Part shown: one piece after another, positions 26,055-35,855 of the stretch | Numbering within the stretch: position 1 is the stretch's first letter | How the letters are laid out: the number at the start of each line of letters is the position of its first letter | DNA from: Gammaproteobacteria bacterium | GTDB lineage: Bacteria; Pseudomonadota; Gammaproteobacteria; Steroidobacterales; Steroidobacteraceae | Assembly: GCA_027307325.1 (NCBI GenBank) | Contig: DAHUXE010000004.1 | Location: 1 to 54,116 of the forward strand | Direction: 5' to 3' | DNA: 54,116 nt | Notes under the pieces: generated by a model | The model's database searches: none | Told to the model about the DNA's origin: nothing | What the model saw: only the letters and a program-made list of their open reading frames with translations | Made by a program: the position numbers and the translations under genes

Positions 26055-26729
26055 ATGGCGATTCGCCACTGGCCCGACGGCGAGCGGCCGCGCGAGAAGC
26101 TGCTCGAGCGCGGCGCGCACGCGCTCTCAGACGCCGAGCTGCTCGCCGTGCTGCTCGGCTCGGGCGTGCGCGGACAGTCCGCGGTGGAATTGGCGCGCAC
26201 GCTGATCGGCGAGTTCGGCTCGTTGCGCGAGCTCCTGAACGCCGAGCGGGCGCTGCTCACGCGACGGCGCGGCATCGGCCCGGCGCGCTACGCCGCGCTC
26301 AAGGCGGCACTCGAGCTCGCCCGGCGGCACTTTCGCGAGGCGCTGCGCTCGGGTCCCGCGCTCGCCGCACCGGAGGCGACCCGCGCGTTCCTGCTCGCGC
26401 AGCTGCGCGACCGTCCCTACGAGGTGTTCTGCTGTCTGTATCTCGACAATCGCCACCGGCTGATCGTCTTCGAGGAGCTGTTCCGCGGCACCATCGACCG
26501 TGCCGGCGTCCATCCGCGCGAGGTGCTGCGGCAGACGCTCACGCACAACGCGGCCGCGGTGATCTTTGCGCACAACCACCCCTCGGGTGTGCTCGAGCCG
26601 AGCCAGGCGGACGAGCTCATCACGCGGCGCCTGAAGGAGGCGCTCGCGCTGCTCGACGTGAGAGTGCTCGATCACTTCATCGTCGGCGAGGGGACCTGCT
26701 TCTCGTGCGCCGAGCACGGCCTGCTGTGA
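26055..26729 (+). CDS. radC: RadC/JAB-domain protein
   Basis: The 224-residue protein has an N-terminal helix-hairpin-helix region ('RRRGIGPARYAALKAALELARR') and a C-terminal MPN+/JAMM metalloprotease fold with 'AVIFAHNHPSGVLEPSQAD' supplying the two histidines and the aspartate, plus the upstream glutamate in 'VFEELFRG'. RadC's role is unsettled despite its name. It is complete and diverges from coaBC, as in many proteobacteria. Confidence 0.95.
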   Translation: MAIRHWPDGERPREKLLERGAHALSDAELLAVLLGSGVRGQSAVELARTLIGEFGSLRELLNAERALLTRRRGIGPARYAALKAALELARRHFREALRSGPALAAPEATRAFLLAQLRDRPYEVFCCLYLDNRHRLIVFEELFRGTIDRAGVHPREVLRQTLTHNAAAVIFAHNHPSGVLEPSQADELITRRLKEALALLDVRVLDHFIVGEGTCFSCAEHGLL

Positions 26730-26752
26730 GCCCATAGCGGACCCCGGAAGAA

Positions 26753-26780
26753 AGACAGGCCCGCGCATGCGGGCCTGTCT
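26753..26780. terminator. Convergent intrinsic terminator
   Basis: AGACAGGCCCGC (26753-26764) and GCGGGCCTGTCT (26769-26780) form a perfect 12-bp stem with loop GCAT. It lies between the convergent ends of radC (26729) and the exported protein gene (26803). On the minus strand it is followed by TTCTTCC, so it works best for the minus-strand gene; on the plus strand there is only a short T-poor tail. Confidence 0.7.
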
Positions 26781-26802
26781 CGTGCCTTGCCTGGCGCTAT
26801 CC

Positions 26803-27255
26803 TTACTTGAGGATCGCTTCCTGCTCGGTGCGCGAGCCGAGCACCTTGCGCATGCTGGCGCGGTCCGCCTCGGACTTGGCGGCTGCATCGACCGAGCCTT
26901 CGACCTCGGCGCTGATCTTGTCGAGCTTGCCGCCGAGATTATCGAGCGCCGCCCAGTTCTTGTACTCGATCACCAGCAGGATGTCGGGATCGTTGGGCCC
27001 GCGCGCCTCGACCACGATCACCCGATAGCCCGTGATGAGCCCCGCCTTCTTGGCCGCTTCCTGCGTCTTCTTGAAGGTGGTCGCGAGCCAGTGCATGTAC
27101 TCGTCGAAGTGCCCGTCGACGGTGCGGATCGAGCTGACGTTGATTACCGGTCCGTCGCTCCAGTCCTTGCCGTCGGCGAAGGCCGCCGTGCTCGCAAGAG
27201 AGCTCACGCCAAGCAGCGCAGCCGCCGCGCAGACGATGGTTGTCACTCGTTTCAT
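26803..27255 (-). CDS. Exported protein of unknown function, possibly a dimeric alpha/beta-barrel fold
   Basis: The 150-residue protein has a signal peptide ('MKRVTTIVCAAAALLGV', then a cleavage site near residue 27, AFA-DG). The mature part, 'VINVSSIRTVDGHFDEYMHWLATTFKKTQEAAKKAGLITGYRVIVVE', shows a beta-alpha-beta order with a DILLVIEYKNW strand, which suggests a DABB/antibiotic-biosynthesis-monooxygenase-like fold. I do not recognise a specific family. GGAGGG six bases before ATG 27255 sets the start. An operator-like palindrome (27433-27464) lies 178 bp upstream. Confidence 0.7.
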   Translation of the reverse strand: MKRVTTIVCAAAALLGVSSLASTAAFADGKDWSDGPVINVSSIRTVDGHFDEYMHWLATTFKKTQEAAKKAGLITGYRVIVVEARGPNDPDILLVIEYKNWAALDNLGGKLDKISAEVEGSVDAAAKSEADRASMRKVLGSRTEQEAILK

Positions 27256-27432
27256 CGATTGCCCTCCGGAAGGTTGTTTCGAAGTTGTTGTTGTTCCGCG
27301 AAGCCGGGCGCAGCCGCCGCGCCGACCGTCGGAGCGGCGCACACGGTACGCCAGATCCGGCGGTCCTTGCTAGTCAGGGCTGTACGGACCTGCCTCGCCA
27401 CCGGCGGCGGCGCAGCGTCGATAGATCCCTTC

Positions 27433-27464
27433 GGCAATGGTTAAGCACTTGCCTAACCATTACC
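27433..27464. promoter_or_regulatory. Palindromic operator-like site A
   Basis: A 32-bp inverted repeat with 13 of 16 base pairs matched: arms GGCAATGGTTA and TAACCATTACC (one mismatch) around a ten-base centre. Its core, GTTAGGCAAGTGCTTAAC on the minus strand, matches site B at 38703-38726 at 19 of 24 positions. It lies between the exported-protein gene (minus) and the rpmBG promoter (plus). Two copies of one palindrome suggest a dimeric repressor; which one is unknown. Confidence 0.6.
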
Positions 27465-27526
27465 GATGGAGCTGCTGCAAGCTCGCCAGCGGCCATTGCA
27501 GCGGGCTCGTGACGCAATGCAGCTCC

Positions 27527-27555
27527 TTGAGATCCCGCCGCCAGGCTGGTATAAA
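27527..27555 (+). promoter_or_regulatory. Sigma70-type promoter of rpmBG
   Basis: TTGAGA (27527-27532) and TATAAA (27550-27555) are separated by 17 bp, close to the sigma70 consensus. They lie 73 bp before the rpmB ATG at 27628, as expected for a ribosomal-protein operon. Confidence 0.75.
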
Positions 27556-27627
27556 GCCCGGCTCGGAAGTCGGCCGGAGAGCCCCGGCAGGACTCATAAG
27601 TACCTGATTCCTCTCAAGGTTGTAGCT

Positions 27628-27864
27628 ATGTCACGCGTCTGCGAGGTCACTGGGAAGAAGCCGGCCGTCGGTAACCGCGTTTCGCATGCCAACAACAAGA
27701 AGCGGCGCCGCTTCCTGCCGAATCTGCACACGCAGCGCTTCTGGCTCGAGACCGAGAAGCGCTGGGTGACGCTGCGCCTCACGACCAGCGGCATGCGCAC
27801 CATCGAGAAGAAGGGCCTCGACAAGGTCGTCGCCGAGCTGCGCGCGCAGGGCACGAAGGTCTAA
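27628..27864 (+). CDS. rpmB: 50S ribosomal protein L28
   Basis: The 78-residue protein starts [29 protein letters not shown] in pattern, the family signature, and has the normal length. AAGGT seven bases upstream supports the ATG. It is co-transcribed with rpmG 26 bp downstream. Confidence 0.98.
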   Translation: MSRVCEVTGKKPAVGNRVSHANNKKRRRFLPNLHTQRFWLETEKRWVTLRLTTSGMRTIEKKGLDKVVAELRAQGTKV

Positions 27865-27890
27865 AGGGACCTGAAGCGGGAGAGACACTC

Positions 27891-28046
27891 ATGCGCGAGA
27901 AGATCAAACTGTTGTCCACGGCCGGAACCGGCCACTTCTACGTGACGACCAAGAACACGCGGCTCCACCCGGACAAGCTCGAGGTTCGCAAGTTCGACCC
28001 GCTGGCGCGCAAGCACGTCGCCTACAAAGAGTCGAAGATCAAGTAA
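27891..28046 (+). CDS. rpmG: 50S ribosomal protein L33
   Basis: The 51-residue protein reads [19 protein letters not shown], then a [18 protein letters not shown] end, an unmistakable L33. It lacks the CxxC pairs of the zinc-binding form, so it is the zinc-free type. GCGGGAGAG precedes the ATG. It is second in the rpmBG operon, 22 bp before mutM. Confidence 0.98.
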   Translation: MREKIKLLSTAGTGHFYVTTKNTRLHPDKLEVRKFDPLARKHVAYKESKIK

Positions 28047-28068
28047 TTCGGGCCACGCGTCGCGGCGC

Positions 28069-28884
28069 GTGCCGGAGCTCCCGGAAGTCGAGACGACGCG
28101 GCGTGGCCTCGCGCCGCACGTGCGTGGGCGCCGCATCCGCACCCTCAAAGTGTACGAGCGGCGGCTGCGCTGGCCGGTGCCGGCGGGCCTGCCCGCCAGG
28201 GTGGCCGGACAGGGCATCGCCTCGATCGGCCGCCGCGCCAAGTATCTGCTGCTCAGGCTCGAATCCGGCGCACTGCTCGTGCACCTGGGGATGTCGGGCA
28301 ACCTGCGCCTGGTCCCGGCGGCGAGCCCCCGCGTCCCGCATGATCATTTCGACCTGGTGCTCAACTCCGGCACCGCCCTGCGCTTCAACGACCCGCGCCG
28401 CTTCGGCAGCCTCCTCTACGTGCGCGGCGATCCGCTCGAGCACCCGCTGCTCGCCCATCTCGCGCCCGAGCCCTTCGCGCGCGGGTTCGACGCCGCATAC
28501 CTCTGGCGGATCACGCGCGGCCGGCGCATCGCGGTGAAGCAGCTCCTCATGAACAGCCGCCTGGTGGTAGGCGTCGGCCACATCTACGCGAGCGAGGCAC
28601 TGTTCCGGGCGCGCATCCGCCCGCAGCGCGCGGCGCGCTCGCTGACGCTACCCGAGGTGGCGCGGCTCGTGCGCGCGGTGCGTGCCGTGCTCAGCTCTGC
28701 GATCCGCGCCGGCGGCACGACGCTGCGCGACTACCTGCGCGCCGACGGCTCGCCAGGCTACTTCCGCCAGCGCCTGTACGTGTACGAGCGCGCCGGCAAG
28801 CCCTGCCGCCGCTGCGGCACGCGGGTACGCGCCATCACCCAGGGTCAGCGCTCGACGTATTATTGCCCCGCATGTCAGAAGTGA
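28069..28884 (+). CDS. mutM: Formamidopyrimidine-DNA glycosylase
   Basis: The 271-residue enzyme removes 8-oxoguanine and formamidopyrimidines. The N-terminus is PELPEVETTRRGL (catalytic Pro and Glu after Met removal), with the GTG start fitting exactly. 'RRAKYLL', 'HLGMSGNLR', 'NDPRRFG' and 'GVGHIYASEALFRARI' follow. The C-terminal zinc finger is CRRC-x16-CPAC. It is downstream of rpmBG, a frequent arrangement. Confidence 0.97.
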   Translation: MPELPEVETTRRGLAPHVRGRRIRTLKVYERRLRWPVPAGLPARVAGQGIASIGRRAKYLLLRLESGALLVHLGMSGNLRLVPAASPRVPHDHFDLVLNSGTALRFNDPRRFGSLLYVRGDPLEHPLLAHLAPEPFARGFDAAYLWRITRGRRIAVKQLLMNSRLVVGVGHIYASEALFRARIRPQRAARSLTLPEVARLVRAVRAVLSSAIRAGGTTLRDYLRADGSPGYFRQRLYVYERAGKPCRRCGTRVRAITQGQRSTYYCPACQK

Positions 28885-28900
28885 CGGGTGAGGAAGGGGC

Positions 28901-30098
<1,198 letters not shown>

Positions 30099-30105
30099 TT
30101 AAGCC

Positions 30106-30714
30106 TCACCCCCGCGCGTAGAGATGATACCCGACCTCGCCGGCGCGCTTCGCCTTGAGTGGCAGCCAGCGCGCCGGCAGCTGCGGCAGCGCGCCGCGCG
30201 CGGCGCATTCGACGTAGATGAGAGCGGTTGCGGCGAGCCAGCCGTTGCGTTCCAGGAGCCCGGCTGCCTCCGCGAGCAGTCCCGACGCGAACGGCGGGTC
30301 GAGGAACGCGACGTCCACGGCAAGCGGGTCATGTGCGAGAAAGGCGAGCGCGTCGCGGCGCTCCACCTGCGCGTCGCGGGCGCCCCATTCGGCGAGCGTC
30401 GCGCGCAGCGCGCGCGCCGCGGCCGCGTCACGCTCGACGAACGTCACGTGGGCGGCGCCGCGCGACAGCGCTTCGAGCCCGAGCGCACCGCTGCCCGCGA
30501 ACAGGTCCAGGCAGCGCGCTCCCACGATGCGTGCGCCGAGCCAGTTGAACAGCGTCTCCCGCACCCGGTCGGGGGTCGGCCGGATGAGCGCGGCCGCCGG
30601 AAAGCGCAGCCTGCGTCCGCGCCAGCTGCCACCGATGATGCGCAGCACGCGTGCGTTTCCCGCCCGCGCGGCGGGAGCGCTGTTGCGGGTGGCAGATTTC
30701 CGGCTCAACGCCAC
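30106..30714 (-). CDS. rsmD: 16S rRNA (guanine-966-N2)-methyltransferase
   Basis: The protein (about 202 residues) has the RsmD motifs 'RIIGGSWRGRRL', 'RPTPDRVRETLFNWL', SAM-binding 'CLDLFAGSGALGLEALSRGA' and the catalytic 'VAFLDPPFA'. A GTG at 30714 with AGGA upstream is preferred; a GTG at 30747 gives an N-terminal extension of 11 residues. It is paired with coaD, as in many Gammaproteobacteria. In E. coli it borders ftsY, but here a lipase gene lies between. Confidence 0.95.
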   Translation of the reverse strand: MALSRKSATRNSAPAARAGNARVLRIIGGSWRGRRLRFPAAALIRPTPDRVRETLFNWLGARIVGARCLDLFAGSGALGLEALSRGAAHVTFVERDAAAARALRATLAEWGARDAQVERRDALAFLAHDPLAVDVAFLDPPFASGLLAEAAGLLERNGWLAATALIYVECAARGALPQLPARWLPLKAKRAGEVGYHLYARG

Positions 30715-30910
30715 GGCGTGTCCTGTAAGCGGCGCGCACCTTGCCACGATTCTCGCCGTAAGCGTACTCTAGGTCGCCTCGTCCAGAAGCGCTCAAACAG
30801 CACCGGCGGGAGGGTCGCCCGGGGCGATACGAAGAACACCGACCGCGGCGTTGGGCCGTGCCGCGAGGCGCGCGCACCTAAGCGGTCTGAGAGTTTTAGG
30901 AGTCTAGGGT

Positions 30911-33151
30911 ATGCGAAACCTCACTGCGGCCGGGATTCTCGCGCTTGCGTTGGCCTTGAGTGCCTGCTCGAGCCACGGCGACACCATCGGCGCGACCAAC
31001 ACCTTCGCCGCCAACGGCAATCCCGGCGGAGCGACGCCACCACCACAGCCCGGGGCGGCCACCGCGTTCTTCAATCTCGGGACCGGGCAGCTCCCCTACC
31101 CGACGGATCTGTACTTCGCGGGCTCGACCGACGGCACGCTCAACATCCAGCCGGCTAACGCGCTCATGCCGAACCAGGCGTCGGTGAACGCGCTCGACGG
31201 CTTCTCGACCACCGCCGTGATCCGCGAGAACTTCAGCACCCCGCTCGACCCGACCACCTTCACGCCCGCCACGGTGATCATCGTGCCGGTCATGACGGAC
31301 AACACCCTGAGCATGGCCACGACCGGGGTCACCGGCGCCCCACTTACCATGGGCGTCGACTTCAGCGTAGCGCTCGCCAACGATGCCGGGGTGGGGCCCA
31401 CGATTCTCGAGATCACGCCGCTCCACCCGCTGACGCCGAGCACCTGCCTCAACAACGGCGTTTTCCTCGGCGCGAGCTGCAAGATCGGATCCGGCTACCT
31501 CGTGTTCCTCACCAACGGCATCAAGGACCTCGCGGGCAACCCGGCTGTGCCCGATACCGATTACGGCGCCATCAAGATCGCGCTCGCGACCGGCGGGGCC
31601 AAATGTCCCAGCATCACGGATGTGACGCTGAACGGCGTCTGCCAGCTCACCGGCGCACATCTGCAAATCGCGGCGGGGCTCGCCAACGCCATACCGGCGC
31701 TCGCGAGCAGCCTCGACCCGGCCAACATCGTGCTGTCCTTCAGCTTCACGACGCAGTCGACCACCGACACACTCGAGCTGCTGTCCGCGGTCACCAAGCC
31801 CACCACGATCAAGGCCAACCCGACCCCGATCACCACCGCGCAGGTGAATGCGGCGCTTCCCGGGCACGCAAACATCTACGTCGGCGTGCTGACGATCCCC
31901 TATTACCTGAGCAAGGCCGCGCCGCTCACCGGCTCCTGGCAGGCACCGCCGTTTCCGCTCGACCCGACCAGTACCAACGTCACGCGCTACAACCCGCTGC
32001 CGGTGCCGACCCAGAATCTGCTGATTCCGGTACTCCTCACCGTACCCAACGCCGCGTCCAAGGGCGGCGCCACGCCGCCTGCCGGCGGCTGGCCGGTGCT
32101 CATCTTCCAGCATGGCATCACGCGCAACCGCGAGGACATGTTCGGCGTCGCCGACTCCTTCGCCGACGCGGGCTTCGTGGTCGCTGCGATCGATATTCCG
32201 CTGCACGGCATCACCAATACTTCCGATCCCTTCTACGCTGCCGCCGCCAATCCGCTCTATGCGGGGCTCGGGCTTCCGGCGGCCGGCTCGATCGAGCGCA
32301 CCTTCGACCTCGCGCTCATCGCGCCGCCCGCGATCGATCCTTCCGGCGCGCACGCCATCAACCTGCAGAGCCCGCTCACCGAGCGCGACGGGCTGCGCGA
32401 AGGGGCGATCGATCTGCTCACGTTCGCGCGGACGCTGCCGAGCCTCAACCTCGGCGCAGCCGGCACGATCAGCGCTACCGGAGTGCACTACCTCGGACAC
32501 TCGCTCGGCGCCATCGAAGGCACGGTGTTCCTCGGGGTGGCTACGGCCGCCGACGTGAGCACCGGCACGCTCGCCAATCCGGGCGGCGTGCTCTCGAACA
32601 TCCTCACCACCTCGCCGAGCTTCGCGCCGACCGTCAACGCCGGCCTCGCAGCGTCGGGCATCCAGCCGGGCACGACGATCTACAATCAGTTCTTCCGCGA
32701 TCACCAGACGGTGATCGATGCGGGCGATCCGGTGAATTACGTGGCCCTGGCCACCGCGCAGCACCCGATTCACCTGCTGCAGGTGACGGGCGTCACGCCG
32801 GAGCCGCCCGGCTGCGGCCCGGGCGCCATGCAGCTGCCGGGCTGTCCCGACCAGGTGGTGCCGAACTCCACCACGCAGGCCCTCATCACCGCCTCGGCGT
32901 ACGGACCGGCCGGGGCGGCCGGCACCCTGACACGCATCAAGGCGCCGACGACCGCGCCGCCGGTGCAGGTTATCGGCCCGGCGGGCGGATTCCGCGCCTA
33001 CGTCAACTTCGTGGACGGCAACCACGGCTCGATCATCGATCCCACCGAGAGCCTGCTGGTCACCGAGGAGATGCAGGGCGAGGCGATCAGCTTCGCGCTC
33101 TCAGGCGGCGCCGAGATCGTCATCAACGTGCCGCCGGTCATCCAGCCCTAA
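30911..33151 (+). CDS. Pla-1/cef-family extracellular lipase lipoprotein (VolA-like)
   Basis: The 746-residue protein has a signal peptide and an SAC lipobox, then a long beta-rich N-terminal region ending near residue 350 and an alpha/beta-hydrolase domain. The oxyanion strand is 'PVLIFQHGITRNREDM', the nucleophile elbow is GHSLG with Ser531, and the catalytic histidine is probably in 'FVDGNHGSIID'. This matches the Pla-1/cef extracellular lipase family, of which Vibrio VolA is a surface lysophospholipase. AGGAG lies eight bases before the ATG. It stands alone between rsmD and ftsY. Confidence 0.9.
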   Translation: MRNLTAAGILALALALSACSSHGDTIGATNTFAANGNPGGATPPPQPGAATAFFNLGTGQLPYPTDLYFAGSTDGTLNIQPANALMPNQASVNALDGFSTTAVIRENFSTPLDPTTFTPATVIIVPVMTDNTLSMATTGVTGAPLTMGVDFSVALANDAGVGPTILEITPLHPLTPSTCLNNGVFLGASCKIGSGYLVFLTNGIKDLAGNPAVPDTDYGAIKIALATGGAKCPSITDVTLNGVCQLTGAHLQIAAGLANAIPALASSLDPANIVLSFSFTTQSTTDTLELLSAVTKPTTIKANPTPITTAQVNAALPGHANIYVGVLTIPYYLSKAAPLTGSWQAPPFPLDPTSTNVTRYNPLPVPTQNLLIPVLLTVPNAASKGGATPPAGGWPVLIFQHGITRNREDMFGVADSFADAGFVVAAIDIPLHGITNTSDPFYAAAANPLYAGLGLPAAGSIERTFDLALIAPPAIDPSGAHAINLQSPLTERDGLREGAIDLLTFARTLPSLNLGAAGTISATGVHYLGHSLGAIEGTVFLGVATAADVSTGTLANPGGVLSNILTTSPSFAPTVNAGLAASGIQPGTTIYNQFFRDHQTVIDAGDPVNYVALATAQHPIHLLQVTGVTPEPPGCGPGAMQLPGCPDQVVPNSTTQALITASAYGPAGAAGTLTRIKAPTTAPPVQVIGPAGGFRAYVNFVDGNHGSIIDPTESLLVTEEMQGEAISFALSGGAEIVINVPPVIQP

Positions 33152-33240
33152 GGCGCGGAGCGGCTGAGCAATCCGGCGGCGCGGGCGCCTTGGGCGGAGC
33201 CGCCCGCGCGCCTTGCCCGGTACAATGGGCGTCAAGCCCT

Positions 33241-34233
33241 ATGCTCGGACGCTCCCCTAACGACGCCGGCACTTCGCCCTCGCGTCCGGGTTTCCTCACC
33301 CGGCTCCGCCAGCGCCTGAATCGCGGCGACTCCTGGCTGACGCGCGATCTCACCGGGCTCGTGCGGGGGCGCCGCATCGATGAAGGGATCCTGGAGGAGC
33401 TCGAGACTCGCCTCCTGACCGCCGACGTGGGCGTCGCGGCGACGGCGCGCATCCTCGGGGAGCTCAAGCCGCGCATCGCGCGCAACGAGCTCGCCGACGC
33501 CGCCGCGCTCACGCGGGCGCTGCGCGAGGTGATAACCGCGATCCTCGCGCCGTGCGCGCGGGCGCTGGTGATCGACCGCGCGAGGAAGCCCTTCGTCATC
33601 CTGGTCGTCGGCGTCAACGGCTCGGGCAAGACCACGACCATCGGCAAGCTCGCGCGGCGCTGCGCCGATCAGGGCCTGAGCGTGCTGCTCGCCGCCGGCG
33701 ACACCTTCCGGGCCGCGGCCATCGAGCAGCTCGAGGTGTGGGCCGGGCGCGCAGGAGCACAGTTCGCAGCCCAGCTCCCCGGGGCGGATCCCGGCGCGGT
33801 GGTGTTCGATGCCCTCGAGGCCGCGCGCGCCCGCGGCTGCGACGTCGTGCTCGCGGACACCGCCGGCAGGCTTCACAGCCAGTCGCACCTCATGGAGGAG
33901 CTGAAAAAGGTACGGCGCGTCATCCAGAGGAGCGACGCTTCCGCGCCCCACGAGGTGCTGCTGGTGCTCGATGCCAACCAGGGCCAGAACGCGCTCGCAC
34001 AGGCGCGGCAGTTCCACGCCGCGGTCGCCGTGACGGGGCTCGTGCTCACCAAGCTCGACGGTACCGCCAAGGGCGGCATCGTGATCGCCATCGCACTCGA
34101 GCTCGGCATTCCCATCCGCTTCATCGGTGTCGGCGAGAGTGCCGAGGACTTCGGCGAATTCGACGCCGCGGCCTTCGCCGCCGCCCTGGTCGAGGGTCCC
34201 GGGGACTCACCGGGCGAGGCGCGCGCGCCATGA
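33241..34233 (+). CDS. ftsY: Signal recognition particle receptor
   Basis: The 330-residue SRP GTPase docks ribosome-nascent chains to the Sec translocon. It has an N domain ('[16 protein letters not shown]'), P-loop '[15 protein letters not shown]', '[19 protein letters not shown]', '[10 protein letters not shown]' and 'FIGVGE'. The acidic A domain of E. coli FtsY is reduced to a short N-terminus. It overlaps ftsE in an ATGA, giving the conserved ftsY-ftsE-ftsX operon. Confidence 0.97.
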   Translation: MLGRSPNDAGTSPSRPGFLTRLRQRLNRGDSWLTRDLTGLVRGRRIDEGILEELETRLLTADVGVAATARILGELKPRIARNELADAAALTRALREVITAILAPCARALVIDRARKPFVILVVGVNGSGKTTTIGKLARRCADQGLSVLLAAGDTFRAAAIEQLEVWAGRAGAQFAAQLPGADPGAVVFDALEAARARGCDVVLADTAGRLHSQSHLMEELKKVRRVIQRSDASAPHEVLLVLDANQGQNALAQARQFHAAVAVTGLVLTKLDGTAKGGIVIAIALELGIPIRFIGVGESAEDFGEFDAAAFAAALVEGPGDSPGEARAP

Positions 34234-34922
34234 TCGTCTTCGACCGCGTCTCCAAGCGCTACGCCACCGGGCGCGAGGCGCTCACCAACGTCAGCTTCAG
34301 CATCCACAACGGCGAGATGGTGTTCCTCACCGGCCGCTCGGGCGCCGGCAAGAGCACGGTCCTGAAGCTCATCGCGCTGCTCGAGCGGCCGACGCGCGGC
34401 TCGGTGGTGGTGAACGGCAAGAACACGCGCGCGCTCAAGCCGCGGCACATCGCCGCCTACCGCCGCCGCATCGGCGTCGTGTTCCAGGACCACAAGCTGC
34501 TCGCCGACCGGCCGGTCTTCGACAACGTGGCGCTGCCGCTGGCGGTGGCTGGCGCGCCGCTCAAGGAGATCGACAAGCGGGTGCGCGCCGCGCTGGATCA
34601 GGTCGGGCTCCTCGGGCGCGAGCGCGCCCTGCCGCTCGAGCTCTCGGTGGGCGAGCAGCAGCGCGTCGGCATCGCGCGCGCGGTGGTCAGCAAGCCGCCG
34701 CTGCTGATCGCGGACGAGCCGACCGGCAACCTCGATCCCGACCTGTCGCTCGAGGTGATGCGCCTCTTCCGCCGCTTCCAGGACGTGGGCGTGACGGTGG
34801 TGGTCGCCACCCACGACCTGCACCTGGTGCGCGAGTTCGGCCAGCGGGTGATCGTGCTCGAGGGCGGACACCTCCAGGGCGACGCGCACGACCCTCTGCC
34901 GAGCGTGGTGGCGACCCGATGA
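34230..34922 (+). CDS. ftsE: Cell division ATP-binding protein FtsE
   Basis: The 230-residue ABC ATPase has Walker A 'GRSGAGKSTVLK', Q-loop 'VFQDHKLL', Walker B 'LLIADEPTGNLD' and the H-loop 'VVVATHDLHLV'. With FtsX it activates periplasmic wall hydrolases at the septum. One deviation: the signature is LSVGEQQRVGIARA, with valine where most ABC proteins have the first glycine of LSGGE. It is coupled by 4-bp overlaps to ftsY and ftsX. Confidence 0.96.
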   Translation: MIVFDRVSKRYATGREALTNVSFSIHNGEMVFLTGRSGAGKSTVLKLIALLERPTRGSVVVNGKNTRALKPRHIAAYRRRIGVVFQDHKLLADRPVFDNVALPLAVAGAPLKEIDKRVRAALDQVGLLGRERALPLELSVGEQQRVGIARAVVSKPPLLIADEPTGNLDPDLSLEVMRLFRRFQDVGVTVVVATHDLHLVREFGQRVIVLEGGHLQGDAHDPLPSVVATR

Positions 34923-35833
34923 GCCTCGGCGTCGGCCATCTGCAGTCGTTGCTCGGATCGCTCGGCCGCCTGGCGCGCAGCCCGCTGTCGACACTGCTGA
35001 CGCTCCTCGTGATCGCGCTCGCCCTGGCGCTGCCGGCGAGCCTCAGGCTGTTCGTGACCAACGCGCAGGCCGCCACCGGCAACTTCGGCAGGGCGATCGA
35101 TCTGTCGGTATACCTCAAGACCGACGTGCCGCTCGCCAAGGCGCAGCAGCTGGCCGGCGCCGCGCGTGCGCGCGCCGACGTCGCAGAGGTCACGCTCATC
35201 CCCGCCGACAAGGGTCTCGAGGACTTCCGCAACTACTCGGGATTCGGCGACGCGCTGGCGGCGCTCAAGGAGAACCCGCTGCCGCACATGCTGCACGTGC
35301 GGCCGCGCGACACGGCGAGCTCGCCGGCGGCACTCGAGGCGCTGCGTGGCTACTTCGCCGCCTGGCCGGAAGTGGACCTGGTGCAGGTGGACGCGCAGTG
35401 GGTGCTGCGCTTCAACGCGATCCTCGAGGTGCTGCGCGAGCTGATGATGATGGCCGCCGCACTGCTCGGCGCCGGCGTGCTCGCCGTCATCGGCAACACC
35501 ATCCGCCTCGAGATCGCCGGGCGGCGCCCGGAGATCGAGGTGATCAAGCTGGTAGGGGGCTCGAATTCCTTCGTGCGCCGCCCGTTCCTCTACACCGGAT
35601 TGCTGTACGGCGTGGGCGGCGCGCTGCTGGCGTGGGGAATCATCGCGCTCGCGATCACGCTGCTGCAGGACTCGGTCGCAACCCTCGCGCGGCTCTACGG
35701 CAGCCATTTCGAGCTACGCGGCCCTTCCGGTGCCGAGATCGGCACGCTGCTCGGGGCGGGCGCGGCGCTCGGCTGGCTCGGGGCGTGGATCTCGGCCGCG
35801 CGGCATCTGCGCAGCATCGAGCCACGCGCCTGA
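34919..35833 (+). CDS. ftsX: Cell division protein FtsX
   Basis: The 304-residue FtsX permease-like protein has an N-terminal helix (about 22-45), a periplasmic domain ('IDLSVYLKTDVPLAKAQQL' to 'WVLRFNAILEVLREL') and three C-terminal helices, with 'IGNTIRLEIAGRRPEIEVIKLVGGSNSFVRRPFLYTG' between helices 2 and 3, which is the family signature. The cytoplasmic N-terminus is short compared with E. coli. It works with FtsE. It is last in the operon. Confidence 0.96.
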   Translation: MSLGVGHLQSLLGSLGRLARSPLSTLLTLLVIALALALPASLRLFVTNAQAATGNFGRAIDLSVYLKTDVPLAKAQQLAGAARARADVAEVTLIPADKGLEDFRNYSGFGDALAALKENPLPHMLHVRPRDTASSPAALEALRGYFAAWPEVDLVQVDAQWVLRFNAILEVLRELMMMAAALLGAGVLAVIGNTIRLEIAGRRPEIEVIKLVGGSNSFVRRPFLYTGLLYGVGGALLAWGIIALAITLLQDSVATLARLYGSHFELRGPSGAEIGTLLGAGAALGWLGAWISAARHLRSIEPRA

Positions 35834-35855
35834 GGGCTTAAGGACGGCCGGGCGG

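Noticed and set aside
30896..33025. 709-residue minus-strand frame opposite the lipase gene
   Set aside because: The product is low-complexity Gly/Arg/Val-rich, and the plus strand encodes a recognisable lipoprotein lipase.
33178..33210. GC-rich hairpin between the lipase gene and ftsY
   Set aside because: The stem is imperfect and no T-run follows, so a terminator cannot be supported.
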